Shown here: in pieces, positions 9,093-18,500 of the stretch
How positions within the stretch are numbered: the first letter of the stretch is position 1
How the letters are laid out: each line of letters begins with the position of its first letter
The notes under the pieces: generated by a model
Seen by the model: the letters and a program-made list of their open reading frames with translations, nothing else
What the model was told of the DNA's origin: nothing
Databases searched by the model: none
Source of the DNA: Leucobacter komagatae
Lineage (GTDB): Bacteria; Actinomycetota; Actinomycetes; Actinomycetales; Microbacteriaceae
NCBI RefSeq assembly: GCF_006716085.1
Contig: NZ_VFON01000001.1
Coordinates: 1,116,001 to 1,180,000, forward strand
Reading direction: 5' to 3'
DNA: 64,000 bases
Translations under genes and position numbers: made by a program

Positions 9093-10295
9093 ATGGCGTC
9101 CCTCACCCTCACCCTCGCAGCGCTCGCAACATCGGCGGTGCCCGGCCTCGTCGCGGTCGCGGTGCGGCCGCACCACTCGGCGGGCGAGGAGTTCGCCGCC
9201 GCCGTGCTGACAACGCCAGACGACGAGGTCATCGTGAGCGTGCCGCGCACCCAGCAGGCCGAAACGCAGCAGTCGGCCGCGCTGCTCGGGCTCGCGGCCC
9301 TCACCGACGGCGCCCGCGCCGAGCTCCCGTTCGAGGTGCCGCGCTCGCTCGGCATGACGCGCGCCGGTGACACGCGCGCGGTCGCGACAACGTACCTTCC
9401 CGGCGCGCGATTTGATGTCTCGGATCTTGCGTCTGACGCGATCCTCATCGACTCGATTGCGGGGAGTCTCGCCGCGATCCATTCGCTCCCGCGGAGCGTC
9501 GCTCAGCAGGGCGGCCTCGTGGAGCGAACCGCTCGGGATCAGCGCCTGCTCGTGACCCGGCTCGTCGACCGGGCGCAGGCCACCCGCTATCTGCCCGAGA
9601 CAGTGAATGCGCGCTGGAATGAGGTGCTGGAGGCGGCCGAGCTGTGGGACTTCGAGCCGCGCATGGTGCACGGTGCGTTCACGGCCGATGCGCTGCTCGT
9701 CGACGACGACCGCGTGGTCGGGGTGCTCGACTGGTCAGGGCTGTCTGTCGGTGACCCGGCGAGCGACCTGGCGTGGCTGCTCGAAGCCGGCGACGGAGTC
9801 TTCGACGCCGTGGTCTCGCGGTACGCGAAGCGCTCCGGCGTCGGGGATTCGGCCGCCCTGCGCGGCAGAGCGGCGCTCTACCACGAGCTCGAGATTGCGA
9901 AGTGGCTCTTGCACGGCGTCGACGCGCACGACAGCGAAGTTATCGACGACGCCGTCGGCATGCTTGACCGCCTCGTTGACCGGCTCAGCATTCTCGAGGC
10001 TCCCGTTCCCGGCCGCAACCCCATCAACGAAGCAGCCGCGATCGAACTGCTCGAGCAGACACCCGACGTGCCAGACAGGCTCTCGGAGACGGCCGCGTTC
10101 GAGGCCCTCGATGAGGATCGCATGTTCGGCTTCGACACCGACTTCATCGAGCCGCTCCCCAGTGACTCCAATTCGAGTGATGCTGAGGGAGACGACGCGG
10201 GTGACGCGCAAGACGAGCAGCTCACCGAGCCCGTTGACGAACTGTTGACCGAGCCGATCAGCGACGACGATCTCCCTGCTCGCCCGCGCGACTAG
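9093..10295 (+). CDS. Phosphotransferase (APH-fold) family protein, probably catalytically degenerate
   Basis: A 400-residue protein with the aminoglycoside-phosphotransferase fold. The C-lobe reads MVHGAFTADALLVDDDRVVGVLDWSGLSVGDPASDLAWLL; the second half, with DW and GDPASDLAWLL, is typical, but the catalytic loop HGD-x4-N reads HGA-x4-A, so both the catalytic Asp and the metal-binding Asn are Ala. The C-terminal 90 residues are acidic and low-complexity (SDSNSSDAEGDDAGD). ATG at 9093 follows TACGCT by 7 nt with no Shine-Dalgarno sequence, consistent with a leaderless mRNA. It is divergent from nudC. It may be a pseudokinase-like binding protein; the name phosphotransferase describes only the fold. 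Confidence 0.7.
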   Translation: MASLTLTLAALATSAVPGLVAVAVRPHHSAGEEFAAAVLTTPDDEVIVSVPRTQQAETQQSAALLGLAALTDGARAELPFEVPRSLGMTRAGDTRAVATTYLPGARFDVSDLASDAILIDSIAGSLAAIHSLPRSVAQQGGLVERTARDQRLLVTRLVDRAQATRYLPETVNARWNEVLEAAELWDFEPRMVHGAFTADALLVDDDRVVGVLDWSGLSVGDPASDLAWLLEAGDGVFDAVVSRYAKRSGVGDSAALRGRAALYHELEIAKWLLHGVDAHDSEVIDDAVGMLDRLVDRLSILEAPVPGRNPINEAAAIELLEQTPDVPDRLSETAAFEALDEDRMFGFDTDFIEPLPSDSNSSDAEGDDAGDAQDEQLTEPVDELLTEPISDDDLPARPRD

Positions 10296-10309
10296 CTGCA
10301 TGAGGCCAA

Positions 10310-10763
10310 GACATTGTTGACCCGTGATGGTGCCGCAGAACGGTAGCAAGCGCCGTTCTCGGTGATCATCCGCTCGACGTGGGTGATGCGGTGCGCGGCG
10401 AATCACTCGCGGGCCCGGTTCAGGAACGCGACGGCGGTGGTGGCCAGTTCGTTTTCGAGCGATTCCGTGTATGCCACGCGGGTGTGCCCGTCGATCGCGA
10501 AATGGAGGTAGCCGTACCTGGCTCGTGCTCCTCGGGTTCTACCCCGGGCAGCGGCACGAGCCTCGGGGCTGCCGCTGCCGTGCGCCCGCCCACCGTCGAG
10601 GTTGGATATGCGTCCGAAGTCCTCGACGTCGAGATCCACCATCTGCCCGGCATGCCTTGCCATGATCGTCTGGGGTTGCCGGATCGCCTCGCCGGGTGTC
10701 GCGCGTAGCTCCCGGATTGGAGTAGACGAGCGGTCAAGCAGGGCGAGTTCGCGTGGGCCACTT
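10310..10763 (-). pseudogene. IS481-family transposase remnant
   Basis: On the minus strand a frame reads ELRATPGEAIRQPQTI then GQMVDLDVEDFGRISNLDGG, GYLHFAIDGHTRVAYTES and ATTAVAFLNRARE. These match the IS481 DDE core (HVDVKKLGRI...GYxYVHxAIDDHTRxAYxE). A TGA follows RARE where an aromatic residue is expected, and the frame continues after it as FAAHRITHVERMITENGACYRS, the third catalytic region. A VAHANSP segment near 10755, like the IS481 N-terminus, is in another frame. The gene is therefore broken by a nonsense mutation, a frameshift and loss of most of both ends. It abuts the 3' end of the exporter gene. No terminal inverted repeats were recognised. Confidence 0.75.
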
Positions 10764-10769
10764 GGACAC

Positions 10770-11939
10770 TTAGCTCTTGGCGGGTGCGATCAGCCGTAGA
10801 AGGGAAATGGTGAGCAGCAAGGCGGCTGCGGTCGTGATGACGGCCACCCATACGGGTCCGAGCGCGCCGGGTACCACGCCGAGCGCGGCAGCGGCCAGCA
10901 CGGGACCGACTGCTGCGCCCACGTTGAGTGCCGCGGTCGCGTACGAGCCCGCCATGGTGGGCGCACCCGCTGCCGAATACAGCACTCGCGTAATCAGCGT
11001 GCTCCCGACAGCGAACCCCAACACACCCTGCGCGAAAACGAGCCCGAGCAGGGCAACGGGGTTCGTCGCGAAGAACGTCAACGCGATCCACCCGAGCAAA
11101 AGACCGCTTCCCCCGGCCACGATCACGATTCGAGGTCGGGCATCCGAGAGCCGTCCTGCAACAGTGACACCCATGAAGGAACCGACGCCGAAGAGCACAA
11201 GCGCCACCGACACCGACCACTGGCTCATGCCGGCGGTATCTGTAACGATCGGCGCGAGGAAGGTCAGCGTCGCAAAGGTGCCGGCATTCACCAGGGAAGC
11301 CACCATCATCGTTAGAACGAGGCGCGGAGAGGCAAGCTGCGCCAACTCCACCCGCAGCGAGGTCGAGGACGAATCCTCCCTTGACGTGTCGTCAGCTTGA
11401 TTGGTGAAGCCCACGGCAATGCCGATCGCAGCGGGGGCACAGAGTAGAGCGATCGCCCAGAACGTCGATTGCCAGCCAAGTGCCGCACCAAGTAGAGCAC
11501 CCGCCGGGACGCCGGCGACGGTTGCGACGGTGGTACCCGCCAGCAGAACCGCCACGGCCCGACCTTTAGCGTCGGGTGCCACGAGCTTCGTCGCCGCACC
11601 CAGCGCGACCGCCAAGAAGCCCGCATTGACAATCGCGGCGATCACACGCGTGATGAACAGAACACTGAACTCAGCGGTCAGCGCCCCGACGACATGTGCC
11701 GCCGCGAATACAAACACGCAACCCAAGAGTGTCGATTTCACAGGGAGGCGACGAGTGAGCGCGGCCATCGTAGGTGCGCCGATCACCATGCCTGCGGCAA
11801 ACGCCGATGTCAGAAGACCAGCGGTTCCCACGGAGACATCGAAGTGTGAGGAGATGTCGGGCACGAGGCCGGCGAGCATGAACTCGGAAGTGCCCATGGC
11901 GAATACCACCAGGGCAAGAAGATAGAGAGCGAAAGGCAT
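10770..11939 (-). CDS. MFS efflux transporter, Cmx/CmrA chloramphenicol-exporter type
   Basis: A 389-residue, 12-helix major facilitator. The N-terminus MPFALYLLALVVFAMGTSEF, then MLAGLVPDI, SVGTAGLLTSAFAAGM, IGAP and later NAGFLAVALGAATKLV with GVPAGALLGAALGW, follow the actinobacterial Cmx/Cmr chloramphenicol exporters closely. The expected role is proton-driven drug export across the membrane. ATG at 11939 is preceded by GGAG at about 8 nt. The mRNA probably starts near 12120 and carries a leader peptide ORF (12055-12120). Base composition looks slightly less GC-rich than the neighbours, and an IS481 relic lies at the 3' end, so acquisition by transfer is plausible. Substrate is inferred from family only. 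Confidence 0.8.
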   Translation of the reverse strand: MPFALYLLALVVFAMGTSEFMLAGLVPDISSHFDVSVGTAGLLTSAFAAGMVIGAPTMAALTRRLPVKSTLLGCVFVFAAAHVVGALTAEFSVLFITRVIAAIVNAGFLAVALGAATKLVAPDAKGRAVAVLLAGTTVATVAGVPAGALLGAALGWQSTFWAIALLCAPAAIGIAVGFTNQADDTSREDSSSTSLRVELAQLASPRLVLTMMVASLVNAGTFATLTFLAPIVTDTAGMSQWSVSVALVLFGVGSFMGVTVAGRLSDARPRIVIVAGGSGLLLGWIALTFFATNPVALLGLVFAQGVLGFAVGSTLITRVLYSAAGAPTMAGSYATAALNVGAAVGPVLAAAALGVVPGALGPVWVAVITTAAALLLTISLLRLIAPAKS

Positions 11940-12133
11940 CGAGGTAGCTCCGAAGCGAGAGTACGAACAAGAGAACGTCTCGTCACAACGGTCAGCACCC
12001 AAAGGGCACCCGAATGTCGTGCTGCGCACACTCGGGCAGCAGAGAGCCGAGGGCTCAGCGAAGGTGAGGGGCTGACGGCGTGACCGAAAGCCCCTGAGTG
12101 TCTGATTCAGGGCTCGACATGTATCTCACTCTA
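11940..12133 (-). promoter_or_regulatory. Putative attenuator region of the exporter gene
   Basis: On the minus strand, AGCCCTGA inside the leader ORF can pair with TCAGGGGCT about 10 nt on; the AGGGGCT of that arm can instead pair with AGCCCCT further downstream, still in the leader ORF. After the leader stop there are GAGCC-CTC-GGCTC and a CAGCAC/GTGCTG pair. Such mutually exclusive stems fit a translation-attenuation switch. No calculation of folding energy was possible. Confidence 0.4.
12055..12120 (-). CDS. Leader peptide upstream of the exporter gene (21 codons)
   Basis: A short ORF starts ATG at 12120 with MSSPESDTQG and ends ...APHLR-stop at 12055. A TAGAGT hexamer (12128-12133) ends 7 nt before the ATG, the leaderless layout used by other genes in this window. 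The exporter start lies 115 bp after its stop. The ORF overlaps stem-loops that cannot all form together. Leader peptides controlling translation by ribosome stalling are established for cmlA-type and other drug-resistance genes; this one is inferred by position and layout. Confidence 0.5.
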   Translation of the reverse strand: MSSPESDTQGLSVTPSAPHLR

Positions 12134-12187
12134 CCCGTCGGTGCCGCTACCCCCAAGAGAAGTCAACAACCTCATGTCCAGCAACAG

Positions 12188-15100
12188 CTAGCTGGTTTCA
12201 CCCACGAGTTTCTCGGCTGCCCCGAGCCACGCCTCCTCAAGTTCAGCGAGCGTGCGCACTTCCGTGCCGCGAATCTCGACGTCCTCGGCAACGTAGAACA
12301 GCGATACGTCGATGCGCTCGGGCTCGATGCCCGCCCACTGGGCGTAGGCGTGGCGGTACAGGTCGAGCTGGAAGAACCTGCTCTCGCGCTCGGCATCGGT
12401 CGCCGGGGCCCGCCCAGACTTCCAGTCGACGACCTCGAAGCGAGATGCTGCTTCACCGTCGGCCGCGAGCTCGTAGACAGCATCGAGCTTGCACACGAGC
12501 GTGCGCCCCGCGAAGGGCAGCGCGACCTCAAGCTCGACCGCGATGGGCTGCTTGTCGGCCCAGCGCGACCGCTCGTAGACGTCGATGAGTGGCTGCAGCT
12601 CCTGCTCGTGATCGAACTCGCCGCGGCCCGGGTCCCACTCTTCCGGGTCAATGCCGAGGAGCGGGATCGCTGTCCCGCCCGCGGTCGTGGCTCGCCGCTC
12701 GACCCACTCGTGGAAGCGGTTTCCGATGCGGGTTCGCCGGTACGGGCGCTGCGGCACGGGCCTGATGCGGTGGCGCTCAGCCGTCACCGGGTCTTCCACA
12801 AACTCGTGGAAGGTAGAGGCCGTGATCCGCTCGGGCAGCGGCCCCGGGGCGCCGCTTTCGCCACCGCTCACGCGCTCGGCGGCTTCCCGCTCAGCGAGCA
12901 GCAGCCGAACGGTCTCATCAATGCTGCGCTCTCCGTCCGAGCCCGCCGTGATCGCTTCACTGACCTCTCGCGCGGCGCGGAAGACCTGCGGCGCTCGCGC
13001 CCCGAGCGGGTCGAGCGGCCAGCTCGCGGTGAGCTCCGCCCGCTCGCTCGGGTCGGCCTCGTGGGCGCTCACCTCAGGCAGCTCGGGGCAGAACTGCCCC
13101 TGCAGCTCTCGCAGGTATACCGATGGGGTGCGCGGCCGGGTCTGGCCACCCCAGAACGAGCCCGACAGCAAAAGCAGCCCCGCTGAGCGAGTGATGGCCA
13201 CGTAGGCGAGCCTGCGCTCTTCCTCGGCGTGACGCTCTTTGAGCTCCGCACGGTATTCGTCGAGCCGCTCGCACAGCTCCTTCTGCGTCGTCGCTATACG
13301 CCAGTTGAGCTGCGGCCTCGCGTTTCGGTCCCCGCGCAGCTCGTCGGGAAGTTCGCCGGTGCGCAGCCAACCCGATCCGCTGCGCGCGCTGCCGGGAAAC
13401 TCGTCGGTCGCGAGCCGTGGCACGGCCACGATGTCCCATTGCAGCCCCTTGGAACCGTGCGCCGTGATGAGCTGCACGGTGCCCGGCAGGGGCGCCGCGA
13501 CGTGTTCGGCGACGTCGTCATCTTCGATCGCTCGCTCGATCCACTCGAGCAGTGAGGCGAGCGTGCCACGCGTGTCGATCGCGAGGAACCCCTCCGCGAG
13601 CGACGTGAACGCCTCGATGTTCGCGAGCGCACCCGCGGCTGCACCGCGCCCCTCGTTCGCCTCAAGCTCGATGTCGAGGCGAAGCGCGTGCATGACCGAG
13701 CCGATGAGGTCTGCGGTGTTCCCGCCGACGCCCTGCCTGAGGTCGCGCAGCAGTTGCCCGGCCTCGCGCAGGCGCTCCCGGCCCTCCGAGGTGACCCCCT
13801 TCAGCGCGCGGTGGTCGAGGTCACGCATCGTCGAGATCGCGTCGAGCGCATCGATGAGGGTGAACTCCCGGTCGGGGTCTGGCAGCACGCTGTCGGCCTC
13901 GCGGTCTGCGTCGATGAGCGGCTGCTGCCCGATGTCGCGCTTCGCGAACCAGCGGGCGGCGTCGCGGAGCCCCGCAAGGTCTGCCACGCCAATGCGGAAC
14001 CGGGGGCCCGCGAGCAGTCTGATCAGGTCGCCGCCCGCGTCCGCGTACCAGAGGCAGCGCAGGCAACTCACGATGTCGGTCACCTCGGGCGTGCTGAGTA
14101 GCCCCCCGAGCCCGACGATCCGATTGGGCACGCCCGCCTCGGTGAGCGCGGCCGCAAACGCTGGCATCGCCGCGCGCTTGCGGAAGATCACCGCGGCGGT
14201 CGGAGGCTCACCGTTCTTCCCGGGCACGCGTTCCCGAGCGTCCGCGATCCAGGCGGCCACGGCCTCCCGCTCCTCGTGCACGGTCTCGGGGTACACGACC
14301 GCCACCTGGCCGTCGCCGGCCCCGGGCTTCGGCCGGAGCTCGGGGACGTCGACAACGGCGTTCGCGCGGAGCTCAGCCGATACCGTGTTCGCAGCTTCGA
14401 GCACGAGCTTCGGGTTGCGCCAGCTCACCGACAGCGTCAGCGTCGCGGCGGCTTCTCCGCCCCTGAAGTCCTGGTGGAACGACCGCAGCCCCTCGGCCGA
14501 GGCGCCTCGCCAGGCGTAGATCGACTGGTGTGGGTCGCCAACCGCCATGACCGGCATCCCGCCGAAGAGTGTTGAGAGCAGCCGCGTCTGTCCGACCGAG
14601 GTGTCTTGCACCTCGTCGAGCAAGACGGCCCGATAGCGTGAGCGCAGTGCGCCTCGCGCCTCAGGTACCGAGTCGAGCGTCTGGGTCGCGAGCGCGAGTT
14701 GGTCGGAGAAGTCGATAAGCCCTCTCCGCTGCTTCTCCTCGCCGTACGCGCGGGCGAGTCGCGTAATGAGCGGCGTCTCCTCGATCGCTTTCACAGCGTC
14801 CCGCACCTTCGCGTAGACCTTGCCGCTCGGCTTCTCGGGATCCTCTTTCTCGTTATACGGGAGCCGCGTCACGCCTCGGAACTCTGCTACGAGCTGATCG
14901 ACCCGGTCAAAGCTCGTGAGGTGGTCGGCAACGGCGCGATCCATACCGATCACGTGCCGTATGAGCGTCGGGGTGCGCAGCTCGCTCGTCACGAGCTCTG
15001 GGTCGTCGCTCGCGAGCAGCGTTTCGCGCGCGACGCGCCACGCGGTCGCCTCGTCGATGACGGTCGCGCCCGGAGCGAGCCCTGCAGCCGCACCGAACTC

Positions 15101-15538
15101 TTGCAGCACCCCGGCCGCGAACGAGTTGTAGGTGCTCACGTCGGGCAGTGAGAGCCCGTCGGCGAGCTGCTCCTGCAGCTCGCTCGCCCGCGCAAGCTCG
15201 CGCTCGCTGAGCTGCCCGAGCTCGGCCAGGTCTGTGAGGCGCGCGACGAAGGCGCCGAGGCTGCCAACGATGCGCTCGCGGAGTTCGCCCGCCGCCTTCC
15301 TGGTGAAGGTGAGGCCGAGCACCGCGTCGGGCTCTGCGAGACCGTTGGCGACGAGCCAGACAACACGGTTCGCCATCGTCTCGGTCTTGCCGCTGCCCGC
15401 CCCCGCGATCACGAGCGTGCTCCCGGAGAGCGGGTGCTCGATGACGGCGCGCTGCTCGTCGGTCGGCAGCAGCGGCTGCTCGCCCGGCTTCGTGAGAATC
15501 TCAGCGACCCGCGCCGCCGAAAAGACTGGAACTGTCAT
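12188..15538 (-). CDS. adnB: AdnB subunit of the AdnAB helicase-nuclease
   Basis: A 1116-residue superfamily 1 helicase with a C-terminal PD-(D/E)XK nuclease, the lead-motor subunit of the AdnAB DNA-end resection machine. Motifs: Walker A AGAGSGKT near residue 45, TFTRKAAGELRE, Walker B LLDEVQDTSVGQ, GDPHQSIYAWRGA, SVSWRNPKLVL, TAHGSKGLQWDIVAV, and EERRLAYVAITRSA. The nuclease core is FEVVDWKSGRAP followed by FFQLDLYRHAYAQ. Length matches mycobacterial AdnB (about 1100). Its ATG overlaps the adnA stop by 4 bp (ATGA), so the subunits are translationally coupled. Confidence 0.9.
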   Translation of the reverse strand: MTVPVFSAARVAEILTKPGEQPLLPTDEQRAVIEHPLSGSTLVIAGAGSGKTETMANRVVWLVANGLAEPDAVLGLTFTRKAAGELRERIVGSLGAFVARLTDLAELGQLSERELARASELQEQLADGLSLPDVSTYNSFAAGVLQEFGAAAGLAPGATVIDEATAWRVARETLLASDDPELVTSELRTPTLIRHVIGMDRAVADHLTSFDRVDQLVAEFRGVTRLPYNEKEDPEKPSGKVYAKVRDAVKAIEETPLITRLARAYGEEKQRRGLIDFSDQLALATQTLDSVPEARGALRSRYRAVLLDEVQDTSVGQTRLLSTLFGGMPVMAVGDPHQSIYAWRGASAEGLRSFHQDFRGGEAAATLTLSVSWRNPKLVLEAANTVSAELRANAVVDVPELRPKPGAGDGQVAVVYPETVHEEREAVAAWIADARERVPGKNGEPPTAAVIFRKRAAMPAFAAALTEAGVPNRIVGLGGLLSTPEVTDIVSCLRCLWYADAGGDLIRLLAGPRFRIGVADLAGLRDAARWFAKRDIGQQPLIDADREADSVLPDPDREFTLIDALDAISTMRDLDHRALKGVTSEGRERLREAGQLLRDLRQGVGGNTADLIGSVMHALRLDIELEANEGRGAAAGALANIEAFTSLAEGFLAIDTRGTLASLLEWIERAIEDDDVAEHVAAPLPGTVQLITAHGSKGLQWDIVAVPRLATDEFPGSARSGSGWLRTGELPDELRGDRNARPQLNWRIATTQKELCERLDEYRAELKERHAEEERRLAYVAITRSAGLLLLSGSFWGGQTRPRTPSVYLRELQGQFCPELPEVSAHEADPSERAELTASWPLDPLGARAPQVFRAAREVSEAITAGSDGERSIDETVRLLLAEREAAERVSGGESGAPGPLPERITASTFHEFVEDPVTAERHRIRPVPQRPYRRTRIGNRFHEWVERRATTAGGTAIPLLGIDPEEWDPGRGEFDHEQELQPLIDVYERSRWADKQPIAVELEVALPFAGRTLVCKLDAVYELAADGEAASRFEVVDWKSGRAPATDAERESRFFQLDLYRHAYAQWAGIEPERIDVSLFYVAEDVEIRGTEVRTLAELEEAWLGAAEKLVGETS

Positions 15539-18500
15539 GCGTGGCTCACCGCCTGGATGATGTGCAGCCGGCAGTTGCCCGGCTTGTGTGGGTCTGAGCA
15601 GTGGTGCTCGATGCGCGCAGTGAACTCGCCAGCGGCCATCGTCTCGGCCACCGCGGCGACGCGCGCTTCGAGCTGCTCGCGGGCCTCCGGGCTGAGACCC
15701 GACTGCTCACGCTCGACGTAGCCCTTGCCGCGCGCGGCATCCGGGTGCACGTAGAGAAGCTTCGCAGCGGTGTGCACGTCGCCCTGGGCGGAGCTCTCGG
15801 CCGCGACGTCGAACGCGCCGAGCAGCACCCCGAGCTGGTAGGCCTGCAGCTGCACGTGGTCTTCGGCCTCGGGTTTCGTCGCCGGAGTGCGCCCGGTCTT
15901 CAGGTCGACGACGGTGATCTCGGCACCCGCCGGCGTCTGCTTCGATTCGAGCCTGTCGGCGATCCCGCGCAGCTCGGCCCGGCCGACCGCGAGGCTAAAG
16001 CTCGACTCCTGCCCGAGGAGCTCTTTGCCCGACGCTTCAAACTCGCGCAGGTAGTCCGAGAGCCCGCCAGCCATATCCGCCGCGGTCCGGCGGGCGCGCT
16101 CTGACTCCCACTCGGCGTCGAACGGCAGCTTTCGCCACTCCGCGAGAATCGCCGCAAGCATCGCCTCGGCGTCGTGCCCCTCGACAGTCTCGAGCGCGTG
16201 GTGCACGAGCGTGCCGAGGCTCGCCTGCACGCTGCCGGTGCTGCCGCCCAGGGCCCCGATCGCCCAGTCGAGCGCGCAGGTCTCGGCCTTCTCGAGTTGG
16301 GACGGGCTCACGGGAATGGGCCGCGGCTCCTCGTCAGCCGCCTGCTCGAAGAGCGGTGCGCTGCTCGAGGGTTCGAGGACCCCGTACCACTGCGCGGGTT
16401 CCGCGCCCGGCACGCCGGCCTCGGCGAGCGCGGCGAGCGACGCGAGCGCGACTTCGTCGCCCGCCTGCTCGACGGCCCGGCGGCGCATGGCTGCGGTGAT
16501 GCCTCGCAGCGTGAGTCGCGAGCTCGGGAGCCCGTCGACGGCGAAGTCGGAGCCGAGCCCGAAGAACGGGCTCGGGTGGCTTTCTTCGTCTGCGACGGCG
16601 ACGACAAGCAACTCTTCGGTTGCGCGCGAGCAGGCCTGGAGAAACAGCCGCAGCTCGTCGTGGGTGGTGTCACGGCGCGACGGCATGAGCGCTTCGCCGC
16701 CGCGCAACCACCGTTCAAGGGCCGCGGTGCCGAGCAGCGAGCCGCGCGCCCGCAGGTTCGGCCACGACCCGTCCTGTACGCCGACGACCGCGACGAGCGC
16801 GAACTCGCGCCCGATCATGCCCTGCGGTGTCGTCACCGTGACCGTCTGCAGCTCGCTGCGCTGCGCCAGCGAATCCTCTGGCACGGTATTGCGGAGGATG
16901 TCTTCAAGCAGCTCAGCGATCGGCTGCTCACTGTCTTGCTCCTCGTGCCGCTGGAGCGCAAAGAACAGCCCGACGACAGCGTCGAGTGCCCGGTTTGCTT
17001 CGTCCGCGCGCAGGCCGCGGCCCGCGATCGCTTCCTGCTGCCAGCGGTCGGCGAGCTTTGCGCCGTCCCAGAGCGCCCAGAGCACCTCACGCGGCGTACC
17101 GCCGCCCTCCTGCACCCGAGCGCCCGCGGCGGCCATGAGCCCGAGCCTGCGGATGGCGCGCCCGCCGGCGCTGTCGACCACGGGGCTCGGCCCGGGGAAC
17201 GCGAACGCCTCGAACACCGCTTCATCGACTGTCGCCGGTTCTCTGCCCTCTTCGCGGGCAGCCCGCCGCTCGTCGAGAAGCAGCGCCCCGCGCAGCCTGC
17301 GCACCGCCACCGGATCAAGCCCGCCAACAACGCCGCCAGCGAGCCGCAATACCGCGGGGGCGTCAAGCGGCGCGATGCCGAGGGTGTGCTGGAGGAGCGC
17401 GACGAGCTCACGAACCACCTGGTGCTCGCGCAAGACGATGCCGCCGGCTGCGACGCCCGTCGGCACCTGGTGCCCCGCGAGCAGCCGCGCGACCCGCGTC
17501 ACCTCGGCGCGAGTGCGACACACGACCGCCATGTCGCCCCACTCAAGGCTCCTGTCGCCGTCGAGCCCCAGCTTCCGCGCCCGCATTCGGTGGGCAATCG
17601 AGCCGAGCTGCTCGGCGGGCGACGAGGCCCGCGAAAATTCGACGGCGTCGCGGGTGGCGGGTTCGGCGCTCACGGCGGCGCGGTGTGCGGCTGCCCCCGT
17701 GATCCCGATTCTCCCGCTGAGAGTGGTCACGAAACCGCGGATCACCCCGCCGTGCCGATACACCGTGTCGAGCGTGGCGACCTGCTCGACGGCGCCCGGC
17801 GGCGGCACCCACCCGCGCCGCACGAGCTCGGGAGTGAGACCAGCGAGCACGCGCGTGTGCTCGCCCTGGAACGCGCTCGTCGCGACATCGGGGTCGCCGA
17901 AGACCCACACGGCGCTACCAGCCGCCGCGCACGCGGCAACAAGCGCGAGCTGCCCCTCACCGAGCTCTTGCGCATCGTCGATGAGGATCAGGCGCGGCGC
18001 CGCACCGCGCCCGTCACGAATGGCCTGCGCGGCGAGCCTGAGCAGGGCGCTCGAACTCACCTCGTGCACGCGCTCGGCGGCGAGCCGGCGCTGCACGGCG
18101 TCGAGGAGAGCGAGCGCTTCACGCCAACGCCCGGCGAGCATCGGATCGGGACCCGCCGTGAACGCCCGCGACGAGCTCTGCGCCGCGGCTTCGGCAAGCT
18201 GGCCGGCGAGGCTGCGCGGGGCGAGCGCGAAGTCATCAAGGACGCGCCACAATTCGCGCAGTTCGGCGCGGAACGGGGCGCTGAGCAACACCTCGGGTGC
18301 GAGCCCGCCTTCCGCTCGCGGCTCCGTCTGCTCGATGTGCTGGAGCACGGCCTCCGCGATCGCTTCGTCTTGCACGGTGCCGGTGAGGAGCCGCGGCGGC
18401 GCCTCCCCAGCCTCGGCCGCGACGCGCCCCAGCACCGCGAACGCGAACGAAGACGCAGTGCGTACGGGCGCCCCGCCGAGTGCGTGCGCGAGCCGCTTGT

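Noticed and set aside
9093..10295. Aminoglycoside or macrolide phosphotransferase resistance gene
   Set aside because: The catalytic Asp and metal-binding Asn are both Ala, so drug phosphorylation is unlikely.
10310..10763. Functional transposase
   Set aside because: In-frame stop, frameshift and missing ends; no terminal repeats recognised.
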